From an uncultured beta proteobacterium (GTDB lineage: Bacteria > Pseudomonadota > Gammaproteobacteria > Burkholderiales > Burkholderiaceae_C): a stretch of 64,000 nucleotides of DNA. The notes beneath the pieces are model-generated. The model had not been told where the DNA came from. It was given only the letters and a program-made list of their open reading frames with translations, and ran no database searches. The number at the start of each line of letters is the position of its first letter. Position 1 is the first letter of the stretch. The position numbers and the translations under genes were made by a program. The stretch spans positions 1 through 64,000 of the forward strand of contig CAIRAW010000014.1 in NCBI GenBank assembly GCA_903876735.1, written 5' to 3'. Below, one piece after another: positions 16,402 through 25,861 of the stretch.

Positions 16402-17406
16402 ATGAAACTCATTCGAAAACTGGTCGCTGTCGCGCGGCAACTGGCATTGCCAGTCTTGGTCGCCGGTGCTTCCGCTCTGGCCTTGCCAGCGGCGGCGGCT
16501 GACGTCTATCCTTCCAAACCCATTCGACTGATCGTTCCGTTCGCGCCGGGTGGGCCGACCGACATCATGGGGCGCACCGCCGCCAAGATCCTGACCGAGA
16601 AACTCGGTCAGCCGGTGGTCGTTGAAAACAGGGCCGGTTCAGGTGGCAACATTGGAACTGACGCCGACCTTAAGGCTGCGCCCGATGGCTACACACTGGT
16701 CTTGAGCGCCATCAGCAGCCTGGCGATTGCCCCGGGTCTGTACGCCAAACTGCCTTATGACGTGGCGCGCGATGTGGCGCCGATCACCCTGGTGGGCACG
16801 GCGGCTGGCGCCATCGTGGCGCACCCGTCGGCGCCGTTCTCCGACCTCAAGGGTTTGATCGCCTATGCCAAGGCGCACCCTGGCACGTTGGCCTACGCCA
16901 CCTCGGGCATTGGCACCAGCAACCACCTGGCAGCCGAATACCTACAGTCGCTCGCCGGCATTTCACTGGTGCATATCCCGTACAAGGGCACGTCTTCTGC
17001 TGCGCAGGATCTGCTGGCGGGCGTCGTCCCGATCAGCTTCGAGACCTCGCTCACAACGGCGGCACCGAACGTGAAGTTGGGCAAGCTCAAGGCGATTGCC
17101 ATCACCTCGGGCGCCCGTTCCAAACTGATGCCTGGCGTGCCGACAGTAGCCGAGCAAGGCTATCCCAGCTATGACGTGGTCAGCTGGTTTGGTCTCGTCG
17201 GCCCGGCGGCCTTGCCGCGCGAGGTGATCGACAAGCTGAACAAGGCCCTCGTCGAAGGCCTGCATACGCAGGTTGTGGCAGATCGCTTCGAAGCCATCGG
17301 CGCTGAAGTCAAGACCACGACACCGGCTGAATTCGGGGCCTTCATCCGGGCGGAAACCGAGCGTTGGGGCAAGCTGATCAAGGCCGCCAACATCAAACCC
17401 GAATAG
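16402..17406 (+). CDS. Bug/TctC-family tripartite tricarboxylate-type substrate-binding protein
   Basis: A 334-residue periplasmic binding protein. The ATG at 16402 gives a good signal peptide (residues 1-33, cleavage after PAAAA). The family pattern is clear: YPSKPIRLIVPFAPGGPTD, VVENRAGSGGNIG, GYTLVL and PYDVARDVAPITLVG. Bug proteins are expanded in Betaproteobacteria and bind small acids, often without a cognate TctAB permease nearby; none is seen here. Lying inside the catabolic operon between decarboxylase and tautomerase genes, it probably binds an aromatic acid or related compound that the pathway consumes. Confidence 0.9.
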   Translation: MKLIRKLVAVARQLALPVLVAGASALALPAAAADVYPSKPIRLIVPFAPGGPTDIMGRTAAKILTEKLGQPVVVENRAGSGGNIGTDADLKAAPDGYTLVLSAISSLAIAPGLYAKLPYDVARDVAPITLVGTAAGAIVAHPSAPFSDLKGLIAYAKAHPGTLAYATSGIGTSNHLAAEYLQSLAGISLVHIPYKGTSSAAQDLLAGVVPISFETSLTTAAPNVKLGKLKAIAITSGARSKLMPGVPTVAEQGYPSYDVVSWFGLVGPAALPREVIDKLNKALVEGLHTQVVADRFEAIGAEVKTTTPAEFGAFIRAETERWGKLIKAANIKPE

Positions 17407-17427
17407 ATCTAACAAGGAGAAATCACC

Positions 17428-17619
17428 ATGCCATTCGCCCAAATTTACATGATGGAAGGTCGGACCGAAGAACAAAAGCGCGCGGTCATCGAAAAGGTCA
17501 CACAGGCCTTGGTCGACGCCGTCGGCGCGCCCCGGGAAAACGTCCGCGTCTGGATTCACGACGTGCCCAAGGAGAACTGGGGCATTGCCGGCGTCAGCGC
17601 GAAAGATATGGGTCGTTAG
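17428..17619 (+). CDS. dmpI: 4-oxalocrotonate tautomerase
   Basis: A 63-residue product preceded by AAGGAGAAATCACC. After Met removal the catalytic base Pro1 is exposed, and Arg11 and Arg39 are both present at the canonical positions; residue 50 is Trp where the P. putida enzyme has Phe. It ketonises 2-hydroxymuconate to 2-oxohex-3-enedioate, feeding the decarboxylase encoded by dmpH. It completes the oxalocrotonate branch in this operon. Confidence 0.92.
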   Translation: MPFAQIYMMEGRTEEQKRAVIEKVTQALVDAVGAPRENVRVWIHDVPKENWGIAGVSAKDMGR

Positions 17620-17654
17620 CCGAATTCATCATCCACAAAACGAGACTTTGAACC

Positions 17655-18920
17655 ATGAACACTTCAGCCGTTGCTTCTCAACCAGCACCGACGCGCGCCC
17701 GCATCGGGCTGGCCGTCATTCTCTTCATCACTCTGCTTATTTCCTATCTTGACCGCGTCAACGTGTCGGTCCTGATCGCGGACCCCAAATTCCTCGCCGA
17801 CATGGGCATCGCAGGCCAGCCCGCGCGAATGGGCTTGCTGATGACCACCTTCCTGTTCGCATATGGTTTGTCCAACTTGGTGGCGGGTCCGATTGGCAGT
17901 GTGATGGGTCCGCGCAAAGCCATGTTGCTGGCCGTGGTCCTGTGGGCTGTGTCCGTTGGGCTTGGCGGTCTTGCCGGGACCTTTCCTATGATGATTGCCG
18001 CGCGAATCTTGCTCGGCGTCGGCGAGGGTCTGCACTGGCCGATGCAGAGCAGCTTTGTCAAGAACTGGTTCCCTATCCAGGAGCGCGCGAAGGCCAACTC
18101 GGCCTGGCTGCTCGGCATCATGATCGGGCCCATGATCTCCATGCCGATCCTGTCGGCCATCGTCGGTAGCACCGGCTGGCGTGTCAGCTTTGGCGTCTTG
18201 GTTCTGTGCAGCTTTCTGCCCATGCTGCTGATCTGGTTCTTCACAAGCGACCAGCCATCCCAGAGCAAGTATGTGAACCAGGCTGAGCTGACCTACATTC
18301 AGGCGGGACAGAACCAGGAGGTTGAAAACGCAGCCGCGGGTTCGAGCGCAAGAAGCTTCCTGACGGATTCGCGCTTCTGGCTGATTACGATTGCCTTTCT
18401 TTCGTCTGCCAGCATGTTCTGGGGTACGGTTGCCTGGCTGCCTTCCTATCTGAAGGTGGCGCGGGGTTTCAGCTGGGGCCAGATGGGTTCGCTGGCAACT
18501 CTGCCGTACATTCTTGGTTCGGTGACGGTGGTGGCGAGCGGCTACCTTGCAGACCGCGTCACCCGCAAGGCGATCTTCCCGATCATCGCTTTGTTCGGCG
18601 CCGCCGCCTCGATTTTTGCCGGGGCGAATGTTGGCGACAACTACGACAGCGCACTGTGCATGGCGGCCGCCATCGGCTTTCTCGGCATGGGACTGGCCAC
18701 CTACTGGACCATGATGCAGGCCATTGTCAGCAAAGCTGCCGTGGGCGCTGCAGCCGGTGTCATGAACGGCGTTGCCAGCCTCGGCTCTGCGCTGGTCCCC
18801 ACCGTGATCGGGCTGCTGATTCAGAGCAGTGGCACTTACTTCAGTGGATTGATGTTCCTGGTGGTGATCGGTGCCCTCGGCGGTCTGTCGATGGTCATCC
18901 TCTCGATGCGTCGTGCCTGA
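17655..18920 (+). CDS. MFS transporter, anion:cation symporter (ACS) family
   Basis: A 421-residue, twelve-helix permease. The first helix has LISYLDRVNVSVLIADP, the hallmark of ACS-family carriers of organic anions (phthalate, hexuronate, hydroxyphenylacetate types). RILLGVGEGLHWPMQ and the central hydrophilic loop (about 200-240) fit too. It is the last gene of the meta-cleavage operon and probably imports the aromatic acid substrate. The substrate cannot be read from sequence. Confidence 0.88.
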   Translation: MNTSAVASQPAPTRARIGLAVILFITLLISYLDRVNVSVLIADPKFLADMGIAGQPARMGLLMTTFLFAYGLSNLVAGPIGSVMGPRKAMLLAVVLWAVSVGLGGLAGTFPMMIAARILLGVGEGLHWPMQSSFVKNWFPIQERAKANSAWLLGIMIGPMISMPILSAIVGSTGWRVSFGVLVLCSFLPMLLIWFFTSDQPSQSKYVNQAELTYIQAGQNQEVENAAAGSSARSFLTDSRFWLITIAFLSSASMFWGTVAWLPSYLKVARGFSWGQMGSLATLPYILGSVTVVASGYLADRVTRKAIFPIIALFGAAASIFAGANVGDNYDSALCMAAAIGFLGMGLATYWTMMQAIVSKAAVGAAAGVMNGVASLGSALVPTVIGLLIQSSGTYFSGLMFLVVIGALGGLSMVILSMRRA

Positions 18921-19501
18921 TTCTTTGTGCGCACGGTGCGTATAGGTCGCGAATAAAGTGACTCGGATTTTGGCAGAGGTATCTCGCCAGAATTCCAGCC
19001 ATTGATGGGTGCCGGTGCACTTGCATCGGCCACCCAGACAAGAATCTGAATTTTCATCATCCCAAACTCTCCGATCATTGGGTCGGATGCGTTTACTTTT
19101 GAGATACCCCGTGTTGCCATGCACGGGGTATTGACGACGGCCGTCGTGTCAGAAAACAATTGCCATTTCGAAAGTCAGCTTTCTGATTTCTATAGTCGAT
19201 TTGAATGACCGCTCCACTCAAGGGGGAGGATCCGCTATGGGCACAAAGTTCGTGCCCGCCAGTGACAGCAGTCCGGCAATCGAGTTTTTTGTCGACTTTA
19301 CGGCTTGCCAATCAGGAATGGCAATCGCAGGACCCCGACCAAACGCGGGTATTGGCCAGTGGCTGGTTACGGGTGCTCCATCTCAACGGGGTAAAGGAGC
19401 ATTGTGGTGTTCAGCATCTTGCCTTGACTGCTCAATGGGCAAGCCTGGGACATGTCACTCATGTAACAGGCTACCGACTTGCTAAGTCATTTGCTTGCGA
19501 G
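18921..19501. other. Gene-free interval between catabolic operon and tpsA
   Basis: A 581-base gap where two convergent units end. It contains a perfect 10-bp inverted repeat at 19104-19131 (listed separately). A plus-strand frame at 19237-19485 (82 codons, six Cys) has a good Shine-Dalgarno-like AGGGGGAGGA but no other support and is not called. No obvious U-tailed terminator was found for either flanking operon. Confidence 0.4.
19104..19131. repeat. Perfect 10-bp inverted repeat
   Basis: ATACCCCGTG (19104-19113) and CACGGGGTAT (19122-19131) are exact inverted copies with an 8-base loop. There is no U-run next to it. It lies about 185 bases past the MFS gene, so it may act as a hairpin at the end of the operon or as a protein-binding site. 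Confidence 0.5.
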
Positions 19502-22500
19502 CTATTTATTCGGTGCTTTGAAGTTCAGGGTCACATCGGTTGGAACACCATTGATGACAACGCGAACCTTGATCGTCATGATGCCGGGTGGCTGGACACC
19601 GCTAAAGACAAGGGTACTCGGGTTAAATTTCAACCAGCCCGGCAGTGCAGCGCCATTGGCCATATATGCCACCGGTGGCCGCGCCATTCCTTCTCCGGCA
19701 AACTGAGACCCATACTGAGAGGGATTTGGCAGAGCGACACGGAACGATCCATTGGACGACCGCGTAACGTCAACTGCGGTGGGCATGGTATTCGAACTAC
19801 CCCCGCTGTTCCCTGTAGACGAACCACCCGTTGGGAGTGTATTTGCGCTGCTGGAGCCCGTGTCAGCGGACGGCGAATCGCTCGCAGTTGAAGTGGCTGC
19901 TGTTGCGCTTGGCGTCAAACTGGCTTCAGGGTTGAGATTGGGCAGAGTCTGAGGGAGCGGAGTCGACGGGGGAACATAGACCGCATTGACGGTCAGGGTT
20001 CCATCCTTGAAGCTAGCGAAGTCGTAATTGCCGGCGGCCAGCGATCCCTGCTTGGCGACAATCGCCGCAGTTCCGACCGGTGTTGTGATGTCGGCCGAAG
20101 TGGAAAGGGCAGCACTGCCGCTGACACCTGAAGTAGCCAGGGTCTCACCATGCACAAAGCCGCTGAGCGTGGCGCTGAAAGCGGGGTTCACGGCACCGAC
20201 AAATCTGTTGGCATCATTCGCCGTGACGGTCAGATGCGCCTTGCTGATCAGCAATTGCCCGTCCACAAACGACAAGGTGTAGTTGTTACCGGCAGTCAAA
20301 CCCGCCACAGAGATGGTGTAGGCTCCCGCGTTGGTCGCGCCTTGCGCATTGCCGGTGTAAACGGGTGTGCCACTCACCAAGCTGTTGCCTTCGCCGTTCA
20401 CAAAGCCGCTGACGACCAGCCCATTGCCCCCTTGATAGGCCAGACCGTCGTAGGTCTTGGCTGCGTTGTTGGCAGTCACCGTCAGCGGGGCGGGTGTCAC
20501 GGTCAAGTGCCCGTTGACAAAGCTCAGCGTGTAGTTGGCGGCAGTACCCGCAGGCACCACGGCATAGCTGCCCGCGTTGGTGCCTGAGCCGCTGGCGCTC
20601 ACACCAGTGAGCACACTCGCTGTCTCACCATTGACCAGTCCCGTGGTGGTAAAGCCGCTGGCGCTTTGGCTCACGCCGTTGTAGGTCTTGCTGGCGCTGT
20701 TGCCCGTGACAGTGGCAGCGGCCTTGGCAATTACCAGATTGCCATTGACAAAGCTCAGCGTGTAGTTGGCGTCAGTGCCGGTGGGCACTACAGCATAGCT
20801 GCCTGCGTTGGTGCCTGAGCCACTGGCGCTCACACCGGTGAGCACACTCGCTGCCTCACCATTGACCAGGCCGGTGGCGGTAAAGCCGCTGGCGCTCTGA
20901 CTCACACCGTTGTAGGTCACGTTGGCGCTGTTGCCTGTCACAGTGGCAGCGGCTTTGGCTATGACAAGATTGCCGTTGACAAAGCTCAGCGTGTAGTTGG
21001 CGGCAGTGCCCGTAGGCACCACGGCATAGCTGCCTGCGTTGGTGCCTGAGCCGCTGGCGCTGACAGCACTGAGCGCGCTGGCGGTATCACCGTTAACCAG
21101 GCCGCTGGCCGTAAAGCCGCTGGCGCTTTGGCTCTTGCCGTTGTAGGTGACGCTGGCACTGTTGCCGGTGACAGTGAGCGGCGCCGGGCTGATGCTGAAG
21201 GTGGCACCGTTATAGCTAAGGCTGTAGTTGCCACCAAGGTCAAGACTTCCCTGGTTGATGGTGTAATTGCCGACACCATTGCCGCCGCTGCGGGAAAGAG
21301 CACCGGTGAATGTGTCGCCATTGACCCGCCCCAAGCCGCCTTCGGTATAGATCAAGGCGGGATCGGCAGCGCCGTAGGTCTTGCCGGTGCTGCTGGCGGT
21401 GACGGTGATTGGGCGGGCGGTGATGTACCAAGGCACAGCAGGACCCGCGAGGAAGGTGTAATTGCTTAATGCCAAACTTCCGGCGTAGCTGAGGTTATAG
21501 GTTCCGACGCCAGACGTTGATGTAGGCACCGAGGGTGCGCCACTCCAGGCGATTGATCCGCTGACACCATCCACCGTTGTGGGGCCCGTGCCGTCCGGAT
21601 TGGTGAAATAGGACCAACCGAAACTCGGCGTGTTGCCATACACGCTGCTGCCGGTGATCAGGTCAACGTAGATGGTGGTGTTCGACGAAACATAAGCCTC
21701 AGCCCAAGCCAGGTAGGGGTAGCCACCATTCTTGCCAGCCGCAATTTTCCAGACCGGTGTGGTGGTGAAGTCCCAACCCGTAAAGCTCGCCTGCACCTTC
21801 AGATCCGTTGTGCTCCTACCCCAGACGTTATCGGCGCCATCGGCTGCGTTACCAATATCCTTCAGGGTAGGATTGACGCCCTTATCGTAGAACGACTGGG
21901 TGATTTCAGAGCCACCGTCATTTGAGCCCACCAACCCGCCGAATAATATGGAATCGCTGCCGACGGTGACTAAACCGGTAGCGTAGCTGTTGCTAATCAA
22001 GCTGGCAAAGTTTTCCCCCACCAGACCACCGACGTATATGGATTCGATGCTGCCGGTGACTGAACCGGTGGCGTAGCTGTTGCTAATCACGCTGCTAAAG
22101 CTTTCCCCCACCAAACCGCCGACGAAACCTGACCCGGTGACGGCGCCGGTGGTGTAGCTGTTTCTGATGGTTGAATTGCCACCAAATCCCATCAGACCGC
22201 CAACCCAGATTTGCCCCGTCACCGAACCACCGACCACACCAAGGTTGCTTATCGTCGCTGAGGCGACGCTGCCAAACAATCCGACATAGTTGGTAGTTGG
22301 TCGGTTGAGGGTCAGGTTGCTGATGGTGTGACCGAGACCGTCGAAGGTGCCGGTGAAGTTGGTGGCACCGTCCCCAATGGGGAGGAAGCCTGCGTAAACC
22401 GCAGGTAAACCACTGCCATTCCATAATGAGGTGGCGCTGGCGTCGATATTGCCGCCCAGGGCGTAATTGGTGCTCAGATTGGCCGACCGTGCAATCCCCT

Positions 22501-24133
22501 GCAAGGTCTGGCTTGATCCGCCTGTCGCGTCGCTCGCCAGGCCAAGATCGGTGATGACGGTGTAGCCAGTTGCATCCATGTTGCCCAGCTTGGTGCTGAA
22601 GTTGGAACCGGCGTGCAGATTCACCGGTGCGTTGATGTTGTAGGTAGGGGGAGGGTTAAAAGGCCCTGCGCCCTGTCCGTACAGCAAAGCCAAAGAGCCG
22701 GTTGCACCCGATGCGGTAATGGATTTATTGATGTTGATGTTGCGATAAGCGTTCAGCGTGAGCGCGGTGTTGGCACTCCAGCTTACCGCGTCGTTCACGT
22801 TGATGTCGCCGCTACCATTGGTAGTTGCGTACAGGTTGGTCGCCGTATTCGTGCCGGTGCTTGTCTGGATGGTGATGCTGTTGCTGGCCAGCAAGGTACC
22901 TAGCGCTGCCCCGGTGATGTCGCCACCACTGGCAGCAATCGTGAAGTCGTTCGGATCGAGCAGCCAGGTGCCAGCTTTGCCTTGCGCTGCGCTCGTATCA
23001 ACGCTGAAGGTGTCGCCGATCTTGAGCCGTGTGCCGGAGGTCTCGACAAACCCGCCATCACCACCAAGGCTGCCACCTCTCGCGCTGATGCTGCCGTCGA
23101 TCTGTGTCGTGCTGCCGGCATTGGCGAGGTCGGCGATCAAGCTCACCGTGCCACCCTTGCCGCTGCTGTTCGGCGCTGCGTCCACCTGGATGATGCCGCT
23201 GTGCGTGATGCGGTCGCTGGCTTCAAGCCGGATGACGCCGCCGCTGGCGGTAAGACCGCTGGCTTCGAGGCTGCCACTGTTGTTCACCACACCGCCTTGC
23301 AAGTGGTTGAGTGCCTGGGCACTCAGAATGATCAGGCCACCGGGGGCGTGCACGGCATTGCCGTTGTCTACCAGCGCGGCGATGCTGGCTGGTGTGACGC
23401 GAATATTGGCCAAGGTGTTGTTGCCGTCAAACTGCAACTCAAAGACCTCGCCTGCAGCCAGTGCGACGGTGCCCAGTTGCGCCACGATGACGCCGCTGTT
23501 GCGCACTTCGGGTGCCAGCAGGGCAACGTAGCCGCCCAGGGATGCGGTGATGTTGCCTTCGTTGACGACGCTGGCGCTTGCACCGCTGCGCGTGAAGCTG
23601 TTGCCACCGGCCATGAAGTCTTCATTGCTGATGCTGTGCGTGGTGGCCACCAGGGCGCCGACATCAACACTTGCGCCGGGTGCAAAGTAGACGCCATTGG
23701 GGTTGGTCAGGAAGACCTGCCCCGGCGCACTGATCTTGCCGAAGATCTGGCTCGGGTTGGCGTCGAGCACGCGGTTCAGGGTGACGCTGCTGACACCGGG
23801 CTGATTGAAGTTGACCCGTGCCTGGCTGCCGACGTTAAAGCTGGCCCAGTCGATGACGGCGCGGTTGCTGCTCTGGTTGACGTTGAGCGTGGCCGCGTTC
23901 TGCACTATGCCGGCCTGGCCTGCCACCACTTGGCCGCCAGTGGGCAGTTGAGTGGGCGCAGGCGGATTGGGTGGCGCCGCATAGCTTGTCACAGGCGGGA
24001 TGCCGAGCACGACGCTGGCAGCGGCCAGCAGCACGGCGCCGGCGGCGCGCTTGCCACGCGTCTTGGCGGTTTCCGAGACGGCCACCCAGGTGTTGGTGAT
24101 TTCGTTGTAGATGAGGCGGTAGCTATTGTTCAT
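19502..24133 (-). CDS. TpsA: filamentous-haemagglutinin-type exoprotein with MBG repeats
   Basis: A 1543-residue secreted adhesin of a two-partner secretion system. The start at 24131-24133 begins an extended signal peptide (YRLIYNEITNTWVAVSETA, then a hydrophobic core to about residue 52). Residues about 60-190 are the haemagglutinin activity/TPS domain, with NPNGVYFAPGASVDVGALV and VDWASFNVG-like elements, needed for recognition by TpsB. GLUG-type repeats (GGLVGES, ISNSYATG) occupy about 620-770. From about 880 to 1430 there are six MBG/YGX-type modules (KTYDG, NYTLSFV), three nearly identical. A Ser/Pro/Thr-rich spacer and a C-terminal Ig-like module (LPGWLKFNPSTLVFSG) follow. The pore gene lies 33 bases upstream on the same strand. 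Expected role: surface adhesion or biofilm; no toxin domain is seen. Confidence 0.9.
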   Translation of the reverse strand: MNNSYRLIYNEITNTWVAVSETAKTRGKRAAGAVLLAAASVVLGIPPVTSYAAPPNPPAPTQLPTGGQVVAGQAGIVQNAATLNVNQSSNRAVIDWASFNVGSQARVNFNQPGVSSVTLNRVLDANPSQIFGKISAPGQVFLTNPNGVYFAPGASVDVGALVATTHSISNEDFMAGGNSFTRSGASASVVNEGNITASLGGYVALLAPEVRNSGVIVAQLGTVALAAGEVFELQFDGNNTLANIRVTPASIAALVDNGNAVHAPGGLIILSAQALNHLQGGVVNNSGSLEASGLTASGGVIRLEASDRITHSGIIQVDAAPNSSGKGGTVSLIADLANAGSTTQIDGSISARGGSLGGDGGFVETSGTRLKIGDTFSVDTSAAQGKAGTWLLDPNDFTIAASGGDITGAALGTLLASNSITIQTSTGTNTATNLYATTNGSGDINVNDAVSWSANTALTLNAYRNININKSITASGATGSLALLYGQGAGPFNPPPTYNINAPVNLHAGSNFSTKLGNMDATGYTVITDLGLASDATGGSSQTLQGIARSANLSTNYALGGNIDASATSLWNGSGLPAVYAGFLPIGDGATNFTGTFDGLGHTISNLTLNRPTTNYVGLFGSVASATISNLGVVGGSVTGQIWVGGLMGFGGNSTIRNSYTTGAVTGSGFVGGLVGESFSSVISNSYATGSVTGSIESIYVGGLVGENFASLISNSYATGLVTVGSDSILFGGLVGSNDGGSEITQSFYDKGVNPTLKDIGNAADGADNVWGRSTTDLKVQASFTGWDFTTTPVWKIAAGKNGGYPYLAWAEAYVSSNTTIYVDLITGSSVYGNTPSFGWSYFTNPDGTGPTTVDGVSGSIAWSGAPSVPTSTSGVGTYNLSYAGSLALSNYTFLAGPAVPWYITARPITVTASSTGKTYGAADPALIYTEGGLGRVNGDTFTGALSRSGGNGVGNYTINQGSLDLGGNYSLSYNGATFSISPAPLTVTGNSASVTYNGKSQSASGFTASGLVNGDTASALSAVSASGSGTNAGSYAVVPTGTAANYTLSFVNGNLVIAKAAATVTGNSANVTYNGVSQSASGFTATGLVNGEAASVLTGVSASGSGTNAGSYAVVPTGTDANYTLSFVNGNLVIAKAAATVTGNSASKTYNGVSQSASGFTTTGLVNGETASVLTGVSASGSGTNAGSYAVVPAGTAANYTLSFVNGHLTVTPAPLTVTANNAAKTYDGLAYQGGNGLVVSGFVNGEGNSLVSGTPVYTGNAQGATNAGAYTISVAGLTAGNNYTLSFVDGQLLISKAHLTVTANDANRFVGAVNPAFSATLSGFVHGETLATSGVSGSAALSTSADITTPVGTAAIVAKQGSLAAGNYDFASFKDGTLTVNAVYVPPSTPLPQTLPNLNPEASLTPSATAATSTASDSPSADTGSSSANTLPTGGSSTGNSGGSSNTMPTAVDVTRSSNGSFRVALPNPSQYGSQFAGEGMARPPVAYMANGAALPGWLKFNPSTLVFSGVQPPGIMTIKVRVVINGVPTDVTLNFKAPNK
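20483..21175. repeat. Three tandem 231-bp coding repeats in tpsA
   Basis: Three units of 231 bases (21175-20945, 20944-20714, 20713-20483 on the minus strand) each encode a 77-residue module starting TVTGNSA and containing SASGFT, ASGSGTNAGSYAVVP and ANYTLSFVNG. Differences between units are confined to a few codons, so recombination between them would add or remove whole modules in frame. The flanking modules are recognisable but much more diverged. Confidence 0.88.
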
Positions 24134-24166
24134 GGTGCAGCTCTTGATACGGACGTTCTGTCAGGC

Positions 24167-25861
24167 TCAGAAAGGCAGGCTAGCCGCGAGCCAGAGGCGG
24201 TTGCTGACGAGGGAGCCGTCCTGGTCGTTACCGGTGGTGGTCGGGTTCGGGTTGTCACCGATGCGCCGCGCCAGCGTGGTCTTGAGGTTCAGGCCCGAGT
24301 TGCCCTGCCAGGCCAGTGTCAAACCCGCACCCTTGAGGCTGTAGTCGTTGAGCAGCGGTGCACCGGCAAAGTTGTTATCGACGTTGACGCTGACATGACC
24401 AGCGTCAACGAAGCCGGTCAAATTGAAGCCCTGGGGCAGGCGCCAGCGCAGTTCAAGGTTGATGAGTTGTCCCAGTGCGCCACCGGCCTCGCTGCCAGGG
24501 TAGGCGCGCACGCCGGAGGAGCCGCCGAGGTAGAACTTTTCTGAAGAATCCAGGTTCTTGCTGGCCCACTGGCCCGACAGGGCTGCGTAAAAGGAGAGTT
24601 CTTCGGTGATGACCTGCTGGCGGCTGGCGCTGTAGCGTAGCTTGTTGAAGCTGCCTTCGGTCTGGCTGGTGGCGGCATCGGCGGGCTGGTTGGGCGAGCC
24701 GTTGAGATTGAGCTGACCGTTTGTCAGGATCAGGCTGGCAACGTTGGCGCCGCCACCACCTATTCTGTCAAAGAGATTGCCCGACAGGCCCATACTCAAA
24801 CTGTTGGAATGGTAGTTGGAGACAGTTGCTTCGTTGCCCTGGTTGTCAAAGGTCTTGTGGTCCAGGCTGGCGTTGAGATACAGGTTTTGCAGGCGCGCGC
24901 GAATGAGCGGGTAGCTGGCTTCCAGCCCGGCTGTGCCAGACGTGCCTTTTGAGTCGAGTGCCGCGAATTCTGCAGTTACCAGCCGGTAGCGCATGCTGGA
25001 AGCGTTGACGCCGACACGCCAACCGTTAGCACCAACAGGTAAGGTGCCACCCAGGCGCAGGTAGTCGCTGCCGTCGGTGTGGATCAGGTTGGCGCTGAGC
25101 AGATCACCGAGTTTGAGCGCACTGTTGAAATTGAGGTTGGCGCTCAGGCGGTTGGCACCGCTGGAGCGGCTGCCGGTATTGTTGAAAGTGGCATCGCCCA
25201 TGACGAGCGGCTTGTCCGCGAGTTTGACGACCAGTTCGGTCTCGTTGGCCTGCTTGCCTTGGCGCAGGCTCCCTGCGACAGCCACGCCGGGTAGGTCCTC
25301 GGTCAGTAGCAGCGCGCGGTCGATGGCGTCGGCATTGAGCGGCGCTCCGGTAGCCTGCACGGCATCAAAGCCGCGCTGGATTTGTGCCAGGCTCACACGT
25401 GTTGCTGGAGTACCTTCGAACCTCACGCCGCCAAAGACGGCTTCCACGATCTGGATGATGACCACGCCACCCACAATTTCTTGCTGCGGCAGGTAAGCCC
25501 GCACGATCCAGCCCGCCGATCGGTAAATCTTGGCAACTGCAGCGCTGGCGGCTTGCAATTGCGCAAAATCGAGTGGTCGATTCAGGTACTCGACCACTGC
25601 GGGGGCGAGTTGCTCGGCGCTGAGCAGTGTATTGCCGACAAAGCGAAAGCTGCTGACGGTGACCGTTGCACCCAGCAGTGGCTGCATAGCCGCAGGCTGT
25701 GCCGACTCGGTTGGTAAGGCTTTAGGCGGCAGAGCGGGCTTGCGGTCGCGCTCAAGCTGTTGCAGTAGCGAGCCCGCGTCGGGTGTCGTTTGCGCCACGC
25801 TGATCGACGTAAATGGCGCGGCCAGCGCCAGCAAAAGAGGGCCGATGTGATGGTTCTTCAT
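24167..25861 (-). CDS. TpsB: ShlB/FhaC-type outer-membrane transporter of the TPS system
   Basis: A 564-residue outer-membrane protein that exports the TpsA encoded next. The signal peptide is residues 1-23 (cleavage after ISVA). POTRA domains occupy about 66-220 (VSSFRFVGNTLLS opens the first, VVIIQIVEAVFGGVRFEG the junction). The C-terminal 16-strand barrel has the L6-loop signature as GSSGVRAYPGSEA (VRAY in place of the usual VRGY/F) and ends in Phe, as expected for Omp85-type assembly. It is the first gene of the tpsB-tpsA operon, whose promoter must lie in 25862-26050. Confidence 0.9.
   Translation of the reverse strand: MKNHHIGPLLLALAAPFTSISVAQTTPDAGSLLQQLERDRKPALPPKALPTESAQPAAMQPLLGATVTVSSFRFVGNTLLSAEQLAPAVVEYLNRPLDFAQLQAASAAVAKIYRSAGWIVRAYLPQQEIVGGVVIIQIVEAVFGGVRFEGTPATRVSLAQIQRGFDAVQATGAPLNADAIDRALLLTEDLPGVAVAGSLRQGKQANETELVVKLADKPLVMGDATFNNTGSRSSGANRLSANLNFNSALKLGDLLSANLIHTDGSDYLRLGGTLPVGANGWRVGVNASSMRYRLVTAEFAALDSKGTSGTAGLEASYPLIRARLQNLYLNASLDHKTFDNQGNEATVSNYHSNSLSMGLSGNLFDRIGGGGANVASLILTNGQLNLNGSPNQPADAATSQTEGSFNKLRYSASRQQVITEELSFYAALSGQWASKNLDSSEKFYLGGSSGVRAYPGSEAGGALGQLINLELRWRLPQGFNLTGFVDAGHVSVNVDNNFAGAPLLNDYSLKGAGLTLAWQGNSGLNLKTTLARRIGDNPNPTTTGNDQDGSLVSNRLWLAASLPF

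Noticed and set aside
17664..19124. 486-codon minus-strand open frame
   Set aside because: Antisense to the MFS transporter gene; composition rich in Arg/His/Gln with no recognisable fold.
9220..19190. Short similar stretches G(G/A)TC(G/A)GCTTTCTGATT near 9220 and 19170 as a repeat family
   Set aside because: Only about 15 bases match and there is no structure around them; could be chance.
22982..24544. 520-codon plus-strand open frame
   Set aside because: Antisense to the 5' part of tpsA and 3' part of tpsB, both well supported by domain structure.
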